Shown: piece after piece, positions 36,084-44,949 of the stretch
How positions within the stretch are numbered: position 1 is the stretch's first letter
Layout of the letters: every line of letters starts with the position of its first letter
DNA from: an uncultured bacterium
GTDB taxonomy: Bacteria; Planctomycetota; UBA1135; GCA-002686595
DNA: 45,069 nucleotides
Assembly: GCA_938075305.1 (NCBI GenBank)
Contig: CALJGV010000020.1
Span: 1-45,069, forward strand
Reading direction: 5' to 3'
Program-made: the position numbers and the translations under genes
The notes under the pieces: model-generated
Told to the model about the DNA's origin: nothing
Seen by the model: only the letters and a program-made list of their open reading frames with translations
Databases searched by the model: none

Positions 36084-36683
36084 TCAGTCTCCCCCGGCGC
36101 CTTGCGAGGATGCGGGCTCGACGGCGGCCGGCGGGGCCGCGGCGGCGGGCGCCGGCTTGTAGAGCATGACCAACATGCCGCCGCAGGCCGCCAGCAGGAT
36201 GCCCGCGTAGAACTGCCAGGAGATCCCGCTGAAGCCGCCCTTGGGCGGGTGCAGGGAGAGGCCGACCACCGCGTTCACCACCGGAGCGCCGGCGAAGATG
36301 ATCGACATGACCACCGCGGGCTGCCCCTTGGCCCCGAAGGCCAGCAGCACGCAGAAGGCGCCGATGGCGCCGACGCTGCCGGCGATCAACGAGCGCGTCC
36401 AGCCGTCGAAGGGCATCTTCCAGTCCGAGCCGTTGATGATCATCATCGCCGCGGGCGCGAGCACCGCCACGAGGACGTAGGCGACCCCGACCATGAGGAA
36501 CGCCTTGTAGCGGCCGTTCACCGGGTCCTTCATCCCCATCTGCCCCATGTGCAGGAAGATCCCGTAGAGCCCCCAGCTGGCGACGGTCATGAGGGCGAAG
36601 AGGAGCCAGAGGTTGCTGCCACCGGCAGCGCCGTTGGAGGTGGGCATGAGCAGGGTTGCGGTGCTGAAGGCGGGGTGGATCAC
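36084..36683 (-). CDS. DMT/EamA-like membrane protein, half-length
   Basis: Protein of 199 residues with five hydrophobic segments: NLWLLFALMTVASWGLYGIF (about 24-44), a second near 66-84, RSLIAGSVGAIGAFCVLLAF (about 97-117), VVMSIIFAGAPVVNAVVGL (about 124-142) and a last near 157-175. It then has an Ala/Pro-rich tail. The pattern resembles one half of a drug/metabolite transporter, so it may act as a dimer. GTG 36683 overlaps the thioesterase stop; the internal ATG before PTSNGAAGG is an alternative start. Context: operon with thioesterase and ABC genes. The transporter role is inferred from helix pattern only. Confidence 0.7.
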   Translation of the reverse strand: MIHPAFSTATLLMPTSNGAAGGSNLWLLFALMTVASWGLYGIFLHMGQMGMKDPVNGRYKAFLMVGVAYVLVAVLAPAAMMIINGSDWKMPFDGWTRSLIAGSVGAIGAFCVLLAFGAKGQPAVVMSIIFAGAPVVNAVVGLSLHPPKGGFSGISWQFYAGILLAACGGMLVMLYKPAPAAAAPPAAVEPASSQGAGGD

Positions 36684-37108
36684 GACGCGACCTCGATCTG
36701 GTCGGCGATGGACGGGGGGATGAGGGTCGAGCGGATCGGACCGCCCGGTGTGTCACGGGTCACGCAGATGACCTCGAGGCGACCTGTCGCCAGGGGCTCC
36801 GGCGCGCCGCCGGCCTCCTGGGCCGCGCTGAACTCGAAGCGGTAGTGCAGGGCCTTGGTGGTCTTCTTCTCGACCACCAGGCGCACGTGCAGCTCGTCGT
36901 CGTAGTGGGCCGGACGCTGGTAGTCGCAGGAGGCGTGCGCCCGGACGAAGCCGAAGGCCTTGGCCTCGTGCACCCGCACCCCGAAGGAGCGGAAGAACTC
37001 GTGCTCCACCGACTCCATCCAGCGGAAGAAGTTGGCGAAGTGCACGATCCCCGCCATGTCGGTGTCCGCAAAGTCGACGCGGCGTGTGGTTCGGTATTCG
37101 AAGGCCAT
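36680..37108 (-). CDS. 4HBT-family acyl-CoA thioesterase (YbgC-like)
   Basis: Single hot-dog-fold protein of 142 residues. The signature FADTDMAGIVHFANFFRWME, with Asp17 as the catalytic residue, matches the YbgC/4-hydroxybenzoyl-CoA thioesterase group. It hydrolyses acyl-CoA thioesters in the cytoplasm; chain length is not readable. It is first in the operon with the DMT-like protein (4-nt overlap) and the ABC pair. ATG 37108 is chosen because the conserved fold begins there; upstream frame is non-coding in character. Confidence 0.87.
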   Translation of the reverse strand: MAFEYRTTRRVDFADTDMAGIVHFANFFRWMESVEHEFFRSFGVRVHEAKAFGFVRAHASCDYQRPAHYDDELHVRLVVEKKTTKALHYRFEFSAAQEAGGAPEPLATGRLEVICVTRDTPGGPIRSTLIPPSIADQIEVAS

Positions 37109-37236
37109 GGGTTGCGGGGCGCTGGCCCCTTGGGGGGGGGATGGTAGCGCATGGGCCGCCCCGACCCCGCGCTCTTCGCCAGGCTCACCCCCGGCGAGGC
37201 AGGGAAGGGCAGGAAGCCGCGCGGCGCTCCCCAACC

Positions 37237-37662
37237 TCAGCGGAGCAGCAGGAGCTCAGGCGTGGCGTCTTCTCCCGCCCAGACGATCGCGTTCTGCTCC
37301 CAGCGCCGACCGAGGGCCTCGGCGGCGGCGCGGTCGAGGCCGAGGACCAGCAGGCTTGGCTCCGGCTCCCAGCCGCCTTCGGGGTGGCGGCCGTGGCCGG
37401 CCAGGCAGTCTCGACCCTGGGCCACGAGGTCCGCGAGAAGGTCGGCGCAGCGCGCCCGATTCACCTCGTCACCGAGCGCCTCGCCCAGCGGATTGCAGGC
37501 CGTGACGAAGGCCGCGCAGGCCACGCCGTGCGAGGCCATGAGCCCCTCGAGTTCCTCGCTCGGGACGCCCACGCGCAGGACGAGCCCCTCGACCCCGAAC
37601 ACCTCGTAGTGCGTGGCCCGGTAGGCCTCCAGCAGTGCGTCATCGAGCTCGGTGGGTTCCAT
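37237..37662 (-). CDS. DUF3293 protein
   Basis: Cytoplasmic protein of 141 residues. The DUF3293 pattern is visible throughout: LLEAYRATHYEV near the start, AAFVTACNPLGEAL in the middle, then WEPEPSLLVLGL, WEQNAIVW and a terminal PELLLLR. The family has no known function. It is separated from the thioesterase by 128 nt and from the divergent phosphatase gene by 122 nt; neither gap shows a gene. Confidence 0.85.
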   Translation of the reverse strand: MEPTELDDALLEAYRATHYEVFGVEGLVLRVGVPSEELEGLMASHGVACAAFVTACNPLGEALGDEVNRARCADLLADLVAQGRDCLAGHGRHPEGGWEPEPSLLVLGLDRAAAEALGRRWEQNAIVWAGEDATPELLLLR

Positions 37663-37784
37663 TCCGTCGGTTCCATGTGGCCGGGGCCCCCCTCGAGGGC
37701 CGCCTCATGCGGCGTGGATCCTACCTCGCCGCCCGACCGGAAAGAGCCCGCTCACAGGTGGCCTGGCCCCGATAGCCTCGGGGC

Positions 37785-38714
37785 ATGCACCGACCTCACC
37801 TCAGGCTCACCTGGCTCGCCCTTCTCCTGGCGCTTGGCGCCACCCTGGCTCCGATCGGCAGCTCCCTCCCCGGTTCGCAGCAGGGCACCACCCGCATCGT
37901 CACCTGGAACGTCCTGCGTGGCTTCCTCGACGGGACCCAGGTGGAAGCCGCCCAGGGTTGGCTGAAGGCCCAGGCCCCGGACGTCGTCGCGCTCCAGGAA
38001 GTCAACGGTTTCACCGAGGCCCGGCTCCTGGAGACCGCCCGCGCCTGGGGTCACGGGCACGCGGTGATGGCCAAGGAGTCGGGCTTCCCCGTGGCCCTCA
38101 CCTCACGCACGCCCATCGAGGTGATCGAGCGGCGGCTCAAGGGGATGCACCACGGCTACCTGCACGCCCGCACCGCCGGGCTCGACGTGGTCGTGGTCCA
38201 CCTGAACCCCGGCGACTGGGCCTTCCGACGCAAGGAGGTTGCGGTGCTCGCGCCCCTGATCCAGCGCCTCACCGCCGAGGGCCGCGAGGTGGTGGTGCTC
38301 GGCGACTTCAACGCCCACCACCCCCTCGACTGCGCCCACCTCGACGGGCAAATGCCGCTACGGGAGCGGCGCGCGGGCGGCAAGAACCTGATCGCCCAGC
38401 GCACCTTCGACTACGGCGTGCTCGCCCGCTTCGCCGAGGCCGGGGTCACCGACGCCGCGTATCGGGTGCTCGGCGAGGAAGCGACCTCGGGGGGCACCTT
38501 CCCCAGCCGCGTGCTCGACCACTCGAAGACCCCCGAGACCCAGGCGGGCTTCCTCGAGCGCATCGACTTCATCCTCCTCTCCCCCGCCGCCATGGCCCGC
38601 GCCACCGCGGCGACCCTGCCCCGGGGCGGCGTCCTCGACGAGGTCTCCGACCACTACCCCGTGACCGTCACCCTCGGGCCGGGTCGGGCGCCAGCGGAGG
38701 CCAAGGCCCCCTGA
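37785..38714 (+). CDS. Secreted endonuclease/exonuclease/phosphatase family protein
   Basis: Exported protein of 309 residues with a signal peptide (1-26). The metal-dependent EEP fold is complete: Asn42 (TWNVLRG), Glu72 (LQEVNGF), Asp174 and Asn176 (LGDFNAHHP), and Asp289-His290 (SDHYPV). Such enzymes cut phosphodiesters in nucleic acids, phospholipids or inositol phosphates; an exported form may scavenge phosphate or attack extracellular DNA. Which one cannot be read here. A degraded copy of its 3' part lies about 1.5 kb downstream. A weak hairpin (38740-38759) follows the stop in the 214-nt gap, which is otherwise empty. Confidence 0.88.
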   Translation: MHRPHLRLTWLALLLALGATLAPIGSSLPGSQQGTTRIVTWNVLRGFLDGTQVEAAQGWLKAQAPDVVALQEVNGFTEARLLETARAWGHGHAVMAKESGFPVALTSRTPIEVIERRLKGMHHGYLHARTAGLDVVVVHLNPGDWAFRRKEVAVLAPLIQRLTAEGREVVVLGDFNAHHPLDCAHLDGQMPLRERRAGGKNLIAQRTFDYGVLARFAEAGVTDAAYRVLGEEATSGGTFPSRVLDHSKTPETQAGFLERIDFILLSPAAMARATAATLPRGGVLDEVSDHYPVTVTLGPGRAPAEAKAP

Positions 38715-38928
38715 GCATCGTCCTGCTGGAGGGGCAACCATGGGGTGCAAGGGCCCCATCGCACCGATCGTCAGGATGGTGGGTGCACGCATCACTTCTG
38801 GAGGCCGTCTGGGTCGCTGCCGAGACGAGGCTCAAAGCGGCGCCGCTCCTGGGCCCTCCGCTTCCGGGAGGAGTGGGCGCCGCCCCGAGCTCGTGCTGCA
38901 GGCGCCCGCGATGCCCTAGCATCTGAGG

Positions 38929-40074
38929 ATGCGCCTGATCCTGACCTGCCTCGGCGGCCTGCTCGCCGCCTGCTCGACCCCGGACGCGGACGCGCTGCGG
39001 CCTGAACCGTGGATCGCGGTGGCGCCCGAGGACGCTGGCTTCGACGGCGGCGCCATCATGGCCCTCGTGGAGGAGCTCCGCCGGGGCGACCACGGGGCCG
39101 TGGACCACTTCATCCTGATCCGTGATGGTCAGAAGGTCGTCGATGAGCGGTTCCAGCCCGCGGGCTACAGGACCCTCATCGACCAGGCGGGGTCCTCGCC
39201 GCGCCCGCCCCACGACTACTCGCACCCCTCCTGGCACCCATACAAGGAGGGGACCGAGCTCCACTCGCTGCAGTCGGTCACCAAGAGCGTCACGTCCCTG
39301 GCCGTGGGCATGGCCATCGCGGATGGAGCCCTCCCCGGGGTCGAGGTCCCGGTCGCCAACTATCTGGAGGGCGTCGAGGTGAAGGACGACCCGCGCTGGG
39401 CCGAGCTGACCCTCTTCGATCTCCTCACGATGCAGAGCGGTATCGACTGGACCCCACCGGAGGGCAGCCGTGGCTACACGACGGAGCACCCGACCCTCCG
39501 GATGGAGGGCTCGGATCACTGGCTTCCCTTCGTCACCGCGCGGCCGATGCGGACGGCGCCGGGGACGGAGTTCGAGTACGTGGACGGCGCCACGGTCCTG
39601 GTCGGACACATCCTCGAGCAGGCCCTGGGCGAGCGCGTGGACGCCTATCTTGAACGCCGGCTCTTCGACCCCATCGGGATCGAGGGGTGGTACTGGAAGA
39701 CCAGCCCGGCGGGTGAGGCCGACACCGAGGGCGGGCTCTACCTCTCGGCCGAGGGGCTCGCCCGCATCGGCGTGCTCGTCCTCGACCAGGGCCGCTGGAA
39801 CGGCGCACAGCTCGTGCCCGCAGGGTGGATCATGGAGTCCACGTCCGCACACGTGCCCCAGATCGGCCCGGGCACCACCCTCGGCTACGGCTACCAGTGG
39901 TGGATCCGAAGGCAAGAAGGCGGCGTGACGCGGACCTTCGCCGCCTTCGGCTTCGGCGGCCAGCTCCTGCTCGTTGACCGCGGGACCCGCACCGTCGCCG
40001 TGCTCCTCGGCTGGGACGACTCCGGCCAGACCGCGTCCCTGTTCCCCGAGCGAATCCTCCCCGCGATGAGGTGA
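38929..40074 (+). CDS. Serine hydrolase lipoprotein, class-C beta-lactamase fold
   Basis: Protein of 381 residues with a lipobox (LAAC, Cys15). The nucleophile motif SVTK (Ser116, Lys119) and the region around Tyr217 (FEYVDGATVL) give the catalytic set; the third motif is represented by GFGGQLLLVD. The Asn of the usual Y-x-N is Asp here. The family covers esterases, amidases and peptidases, and true beta-lactamase activity is unlikely. It sits between the EEP gene and a decayed EEP fragment, suggesting a rearrangement. Family call is firm, substrate open. Confidence 0.88.
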   Translation: MRLILTCLGGLLAACSTPDADALRPEPWIAVAPEDAGFDGGAIMALVEELRRGDHGAVDHFILIRDGQKVVDERFQPAGYRTLIDQAGSSPRPPHDYSHPSWHPYKEGTELHSLQSVTKSVTSLAVGMAIADGALPGVEVPVANYLEGVEVKDDPRWAELTLFDLLTMQSGIDWTPPEGSRGYTTEHPTLRMEGSDHWLPFVTARPMRTAPGTEFEYVDGATVLVGHILEQALGERVDAYLERRLFDPIGIEGWYWKTSPAGEADTEGGLYLSAEGLARIGVLVLDQGRWNGAQLVPAGWIMESTSAHVPQIGPGTTLGYGYQWWIRRQEGGVTRTFAAFGFGGQLLLVDRGTRTVAVLLGWDDSGQTASLFPERILPAMR

Positions 40075-40090
40075 GCCACTGCGCCGGCTC

Positions 40091-40192
40091 GAGGACCCCC
40101 GGGGCCAGGCCCGCTTCCTCGGGCCCATCGACGCCGTCCCCCTCTCCTCCGCCGTCATGGCCCGCGCCCGGGCGACGACCATGCCGAGGGGC
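40091..40192 (+). pseudogene. Decayed fragment of an EEP phosphatase gene
   Basis: About 102 nt align with 38525-38627 of the secreted phosphatase gene at roughly 82 of 103 columns (hand count), with one single-base deletion that breaks the frame. In the restored frame it reads FLGPIDAVPLSSAVMARA, against FLERIDFILLSPAAMARA in the intact gene. The metal-binding residues are outside the fragment. The remainder of the 295-nt gap (40075-40369) holds nothing recognisable. It is probably the remnant of a tandem copy. Confidence 0.75.
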
Positions 40193-40369
40193 CTGTCGCC
40201 GGCCGAGGGGGAGCGATTCGGGGGGGGAAAGCCCGTAGCAAGGGAATGTCCGGCACGCGCCAACAGGTTTTGAGCTCGGCGGAACTAGCCCGGCGGGGAT
40301 CTGGCCGCGAGGATCGTCGGTGTTCATCCCCCCCCCGAACCTCCAGTCAACCGACGCTCCCCCAAAGCC

Positions 40370-41422
40370 ATGCGCTTTCTCAACGCCTCCCTGCTGCCCC
40401 TCCTCCTCTTCAGCTGCGCGACGCAGGAGAGCTCCGTGGACGACTTCCTCGTCGACCAAGGCGGCGAGGTCGTCACGGCGGCGACCTACCCCACGCACGA
40501 GACCTCCCGCCAGATCCTGATCGCGCAGGAGACCTCCGGCCTGAACCAGCTCGACCATCGGCGCAAGCTCGTCCCCACCGACGAGCAGACCGTGGTGCGC
40601 ATGAACCGGGACACCTACTACTCCATGGGTGTCGTGAACGTCTCCGAGGGCGCGACGATCACCATCCCGGAGATCCCGGAGGGCAAGTACGTGTCCGTCC
40701 AGGGAGTGACCGAGGACCACCGGATCCAGGCCATGACCTACGGCTCGGGCACCTTCGATCTGTCCACCCACACCGGCACCCACCTCTACGTCCTGGTCCG
40801 ACTGGACTCCACGCTGTCCGAGGAGGAGGCGAGTCGGATCCAGGACGAGATCGTCATCGAGGCTGCCTCGAACGACCTGTTCACCGCCGAACCCGTCGAT
40901 CGAGAGTCCTTCGACCGGGTCGAGAACGAGCTCAAGGCGATGCTCCCCGCCATCGCGAAGCGCGACGGCGTGACCGCCACCCGGGGCATGTTCACCGACC
41001 CGCGGGACGACTCCAACGCCCTCCACACGGAAGAGAAGTACCAGACGGGCGCCGCCGGCGGCTGGGGCGGCGCGCAGTGGGTCGACAACATCTACGAGAT
41101 GTCCGGCGACTACCCCACCGGCGAGGGCTTCGAGGCCACCTTCGAGGACCCGGGCAACGACGCCTTCTGGTCGTTCACCGTCTACGACAAGAAGGGCTTC
41201 ATGTTCGGCGACCTCGCCAGCCTGAACTCCAACACCGCCACGCCGAACGCGGACGGGACCTTCACGATCCGCTTCGGGTGCGGCCCTGACGCGGTCAACA
41301 ACATCCCGACGGACAACCCGACCGGCTCCTTCAACCTGATCGTCCGGCACTACAAGCCGTCCGAGCGGGTGCGGGACGAGGGCTACCGCCTGATTCCGTC
41401 CGTGAAGCCGTCCGACGGCTGA
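40370..41422 (+). CDS. DUF1254/DUF1214 lipoprotein
   Basis: Protein of 350 residues with a lipobox near LLFSC (Cys16). The N-terminal DUF1254 part has TVVRMNRDTYYSMGVVNVSEG, and the C-terminal DUF1214 part has FWSFTVYDKKGFMF and IPTDNPTGSFNLIVRHYKP. The pair is a common exported two-domain protein of unknown function. It is shorter than the homologue at 43221-44681, mainly in the middle linker. No operon partner; the minus-strand DUF3863 gene converges on it, 36 nt away. Confidence 0.87.
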   Translation: MRFLNASLLPLLLFSCATQESSVDDFLVDQGGEVVTAATYPTHETSRQILIAQETSGLNQLDHRRKLVPTDEQTVVRMNRDTYYSMGVVNVSEGATITIPEIPEGKYVSVQGVTEDHRIQAMTYGSGTFDLSTHTGTHLYVLVRLDSTLSEEEASRIQDEIVIEAASNDLFTAEPVDRESFDRVENELKAMLPAIAKRDGVTATRGMFTDPRDDSNALHTEEKYQTGAAGGWGGAQWVDNIYEMSGDYPTGEGFEATFEDPGNDAFWSFTVYDKKGFMFGDLASLNSNTATPNADGTFTIRFGCGPDAVNNIPTDNPTGSFNLIVRHYKPSERVRDEGYRLIPSVKPSDG

Positions 41423-41458
41423 GGCCCCGCCGACCAGGGCGGCCGACGCCGCTGCCGT

Positions 41459-42862
41459 TCACTTCCCCGAGCCCTTGAAGAGCTCGGGGTAGTGAGCGTC
41501 GATGAGCCGCCGCTCCTCCGCGGTGAGCGCGGACGGCGCGATCGGCCGGTCCTGGGGGCGCACGCCCTTCTGGTTGAGCCGGTTCATCAGGCTCCAGTTG
41601 CGCGTCGGCTCGCCGGGCTTGGGGTCGGCGGGCTCCTTGGCCGGGAGGTCGTAGCGGGTGAAGTCCATGATCTCTTCAGGGCCGCCATCCTTGCGCTGGA
41701 GGCCAAGACGGAAGTCGCGGTTCATGAACCAGCGCACCTCCTCCCCCGCCACCGAGCCGCGGATGCCCGAGCCCGCCTGCTCGAAGCGGTAGTCCAGCTC
41801 GTCGTTGTCCTTGAACTCCTCGCGCCACCGCAGCCCGAACTCGCCGTGGGTGACCAGCTGCGCCTCGGGCCAGCGCCTGCGCGTCTCGCTCAGCCAGATC
41901 CGCAGCCCCTCCATGCCGTTGCGGCCCTGGTAGCCGTAGATCTTCCGGCCCTCCACCAGCCCGAGCTCCCAGGTGCAGGTGATCCAGCCGAAGCCGTTCA
42001 GCTCGAACCCACGGTCGAAGTGGGCGGCGGTGGTGTGGAGCATCTGCTCCGTCCCCTGGCTTGTGCCGAGCCAGAGCACCGTCTCGATCGGGCCGACGCC
42101 CATGCGGCTGCGGTGCCACTCATCGTTCACCATCCTCGAGCCGGGGATGCGGGCGCAGAGCAGGTCGATGGTCCAGCCGTCGAGGTTCACGCAGTCGATG
42201 CGACTCTCCTCCGTACGCGCCGGCTTGCAGAAGTGCTCGCGCGAGGGATAGTAGGGGTAGGCGATCGACCCCTCGCCGTCCCCGTTGTCCACCGCGTACT
42301 GGCTCCAGATGGTGCCCTGGCACACGTGGATGCCCTCCTCCTCGGCGAGGAAGCGCTGGTTCTCGGCCGCGAGGAAGCCCGCGATCACCGCCTTCGGCCG
42401 GTAGCCGTCCCCGACCATCTCCGAGACCTTCCCCAGGCCCTCGTGCAGGTCGCGGTTCGCCTGGGCGCGGGTGTTGTACATGTTCACGAAGTAGGCGCCG
42501 GGGATGAAGGTGACCTCGTCGCCCAGGCGCTCGTGGTAGTCCACCACCACCCGCCGCAGCTCGCGGTAGCGCGGCCGCTCATCGTGCAGGGCCTTCCAGC
42601 TGAAGGCCCAGGTGATGCGCCCGCCGGGCCAGCTCTCCGCGATGGCCTCGCGGAAGACCCGCGCCTCCTCCGGCCCGTGAATGGCCGACTCGTCCGGCCC
42701 GTGGGAGAGGTCGCGGGTGACCTCGATCTGGTCGACCCGCACGACCGTGGCGAGGGTGAGGAAGCGGTGGCCCGTGACCGGCTCGAGGGACGCCTGGACG
42801 TCAGGGTCCACGCCTCCCTGAAGCGCGCCCGCGAGGCTCAACATAGCGGTGCAGATCAGCAT
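41459..42862 (-). CDS. Secreted DUF3863-like protein, carbohydrate-deacetylase-like
   Basis: Protein of 467 residues with a hydrophobic leader (1-14). The body resembles DUF3863/DUF3864, known mostly from Bacteroidota: RFLTLATVVRVDQIEVTRD, ITWAFSWKALHDERPRYRE, FIPGAYFVNMYNTRAQAN, GIHVCQGTIWSQYAVDNGD and YYPSREHFCKPA. The early WAFSW and later His/Asp-rich segments suggest a NodB-like barrel that may act on glycans, which is inference. ATG 42862 is chosen at the leader; ATG 42844 is possible. It is flanked by two DUF1254/DUF1214 genes. Confidence 0.75.
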   Translation of the reverse strand: MLICTAMLSLAGALQGGVDPDVQASLEPVTGHRFLTLATVVRVDQIEVTRDLSHGPDESAIHGPEEARVFREAIAESWPGGRITWAFSWKALHDERPRYRELRRVVVDYHERLGDEVTFIPGAYFVNMYNTRAQANRDLHEGLGKVSEMVGDGYRPKAVIAGFLAAENQRFLAEEEGIHVCQGTIWSQYAVDNGDGEGSIAYPYYPSREHFCKPARTEESRIDCVNLDGWTIDLLCARIPGSRMVNDEWHRSRMGVGPIETVLWLGTSQGTEQMLHTTAAHFDRGFELNGFGWITCTWELGLVEGRKIYGYQGRNGMEGLRIWLSETRRRWPEAQLVTHGEFGLRWREEFKDNDELDYRFEQAGSGIRGSVAGEEVRWFMNRDFRLGLQRKDGGPEEIMDFTRYDLPAKEPADPKPGEPTRNWSLMNRLNQKGVRPQDRPIAPSALTAEERRLIDAHYPELFKGSGK

Positions 42863-43220
42863 GGCGCGATCACACCACGTCCACGTCCCGCGCTCCAGCG
42901 CATAAGCCTCCTCGCACCCCGGGCTTGGGGGAGCCAGGGCCACGAGCGAGCGGCGTCGTGATGGGCTCAGGGCTCGCCCCTCACCGCTCCAGCCCACCCA
43001 AGCCATCAGTCCCCCATCATTCCCAAGGCCCTGCTGCCCCGCCGCGTCCGTTAGCAGCTGGCAGCTCGGACCGCGCATCCGCTGAGCGTGAGGCTGAATG
43101 GTCCGCCCGCGCTCAATCCTTCATACACTCCACCCTCCAGTCAGGCGGTGAAGCGGATCCGTGAAGTAGCTAGCAGATGTGCAGAGCGTGCGGCTCCCCA
43201 CCCCAACAGAAGAAATATCC
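42863..43220. other. Intergenic region, 358 nt, no gene seen
   Basis: Divergent gap between the DUF3863-like gene and the second DUF1254 gene. It must contain both promoters. I see only short palindromes (CGGATCCG near 43155, GCTAGC near 43170) and a purine-rich AGAAGAAAT just before the ATG at 43221. No RNA gene or open frame is convincing. Confidence 0.5.
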
Positions 43221-44681
43221 ATGGCGTCAATCAACACCCTTCCCCTTCCGCTGGCCTTGCTGGCCGCCGCCCTGGGCGCTTCCTGTGCGTCGCTGAATCT
43301 CGCCCCGTCCGGGACGCCCAAGCGTCTCGCCATCGAGTTCGAAGACAACGGCTACCTCAAGCAGGCGCTGGTCGACCCTGTCCGTGACGAGCAGCTGCGC
43401 GCGCAGGCGATCTCGGCCCACGAGTACGCGCTGCCGATCGTCGGCCTCGAGCGGTGGCGTGCGGGCTTCCTGAAGGAGGCGGAGTACGGGGACTGGCTGA
43501 TCTACGAGGAGCGCGATCAGAAGATTCCGATCCTGACCGCCAATACGACCACGCCCTACGTGCTCACCTTTCTCGATCTGTCGGAGGGCAACTACTACCT
43601 CGACCTGCCGGCGGGACCGATCGGCGGCATGATCATCGACATCTATCAGACGCCGCAGGCGGACCTCGGCGTCGTCGGGCCCGACCAGGGGAAGGGCGGT
43701 CGCTACCTGGTGGTCGGCCCTGAGTCCGTGGTTCCCGAGGAGCACGACGCCGACTTCGTCGTGTCGTCCAGCAGCAACCTCGTCTTCATCGGCAGCCGGA
43801 TCATCGGCCTCGAGGGGGATGCCTACAAGGCGGTCTTGAACGGGCATCAGCTCTACGCCGTCGGCGCGGAGCCCGGGGGCCAGAAGTTCATCGACGCGAC
43901 CTCGTCGCCTACGTGGATGGGAGATCAGTCGCAGGGCATGGAGTACTGGCAGGATCTGAACCGGGTCCTGCAAAACGAGCCGGTCGTTGACCGGAACCGA
44001 TTCATCCTGACCCAGCTGCGTCGCCTCGGAATGGAGAAGGGGCAGCCCTTCGAGCCCGATGAGCAGCAGACCCGACTCCTCACCGAGGCCGCTGAAATCG
44101 GCAACGCGGCCGCGATGGTGAACAGCTTCAGCCGGGACGCCGTCAAGGAGAAGCACTGGCCCGACCGGCGCTGGCTCTATGTGCTCAACATGAACCATCT
44201 GGACCATGTCGCGCCGGGCTACTACGAGACGATGGAGATCGGGGCCTACGCCTACGAGGCGATCACGACGTCGAAGGCGATGGTGCTGAAGAACGTGGGC
44301 GCTGGCTCACAGTATCTCGGCGCGTATCAGGATGCTGAGGGTGAGTGGCTCGACGGCCGACACCAGTACGAGGTGGTCGTTCCGAAGGACTCGCCGGCCA
44401 AGCAGTTCTGGTCCATCACGGTCTATGACAACGACACTCGAACCCTGATCCAGAACGATCAGGGGAAGTCCGACGTCAGTTCGGTCCAGAGCGGGCTGAA
44501 GGTCGAGCCGGACGGGAGCACGAAGGTCATCGTCGGCGGCAGTCCGCCCGCGGGCTACGAGAACAACTGGATCGAGTCGAATCCTGAGAAGGGCTTCTTC
44601 GTCTACCTTCGCCTCTACGGCCCGCTCGAGCCGTACTTCGACAAGAGCTGGACGATGCCCGACGTGAAGCGAGTGAACTGA
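43221..44681 (+). CDS. DUF1254/DUF1214 lipoprotein, longer form
   Basis: Protein of 486 residues with a lipobox (GASC, about Cys21). DUF1254 spans about 55-190 (ILTANTTTPYVLTFLDLSEGN, GPIGGMIIDIYQT). A helical middle region follows, and DUF1214 spans about 375-475 (FWSITVYDNDTRTLIQND, GYENNWIESNPEKGFFVYLRLYGP). Function is unknown. ATG 43221 is preferred over 43179 because the signal peptide begins there. Sampled lines are about 58-66% GC, lower than the roughly 70% of the neighbourhood, so recent acquisition is possible. Confidence 0.88.
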   Translation: MASINTLPLPLALLAAALGASCASLNLAPSGTPKRLAIEFEDNGYLKQALVDPVRDEQLRAQAISAHEYALPIVGLERWRAGFLKEAEYGDWLIYEERDQKIPILTANTTTPYVLTFLDLSEGNYYLDLPAGPIGGMIIDIYQTPQADLGVVGPDQGKGGRYLVVGPESVVPEEHDADFVVSSSSNLVFIGSRIIGLEGDAYKAVLNGHQLYAVGAEPGGQKFIDATSSPTWMGDQSQGMEYWQDLNRVLQNEPVVDRNRFILTQLRRLGMEKGQPFEPDEQQTRLLTEAAEIGNAAAMVNSFSRDAVKEKHWPDRRWLYVLNMNHLDHVAPGYYETMEIGAYAYEAITTSKAMVLKNVGAGSQYLGAYQDAEGEWLDGRHQYEVVVPKDSPAKQFWSITVYDNDTRTLIQNDQGKSDVSSVQSGLKVEPDGSTKVIVGGSPPAGYENNWIESNPEKGFFVYLRLYGPLEPYFDKSWTMPDVKRVN

Positions 44682-44764
44682 CGGGCATCGGGTGCGGGGC
44701 TCCTCTGCGGAGTGCGAAGATGGGTCCTCCACCGCCCAGCGCGACCGCCAATCTCGGTAGGAGC

Positions 44765-44788
44765 GGGCGGCCCTTCCCTGGGCCGCCC
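44765..44788 (+). terminator. Terminator-like hairpin after second DUF1254 gene
   Basis: A perfect 9-bp stem GGGCGGCCC with its complement and a 6-nt loop (TTCCCT), 83 nt after the stop. No T-tract follows, so function is probable rather than sure. Confidence 0.5.
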
Positions 44789-44854
44789 ATCGCCCGTCCC
44801 TCCTCGGTCGTCGTGCCATCGTCCGTGAGGACGCACGTGCCGGCGGAGGGTTAC

Positions 44855-44902
44855 GGTTGCTCCGGTACTGCCTGTCGGAGAACCGCCGCAGTGGTGTGCG
44901 GC
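44855..44902 (+). promoter_or_regulatory. Two adjacent hairpins in the leader of the last gene
   Basis: Hairpin one (44855-44884) pairs GGTT and CTCCG with CGGAG and AACC, with one bulged G. Hairpin two (44885-44902) pairs GCCGCA with TGCGGC around a 6-nt loop. They abut with no spacer. Two copies of GTATCTC (44906-44919) follow. No known riboswitch family is recognised. Confidence 0.4.
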
Positions 44903-44933
44903 ACCGTATCTCGTATCTCGATCATCTGAATGC

Positions 44934-44940
44934 GGAGGAG
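44934..44940 (+). promoter_or_regulatory. Strong Shine-Dalgarno site
   Basis: GGAGGAG lies 9 nt before ATG 44950. It is unusually good for this window, where most genes have none, and it fixes the start of the last gene. Confidence 0.65.
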
Positions 44941-44949
44941 CAGAAAGCA

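Noticed and set aside
38668..41350. Minus-strand frames covering the serine hydrolase and the first DUF1254 gene
   Set aside because: The plus strand encodes a lipobox, SVTK motif and DUF1254/1214 segments, so these are shadows.
43150..43200. Possible tRNA-like sequence before the second DUF1254 gene
   Set aside because: No cloverleaf arms or TTC-loop consensus could be placed.
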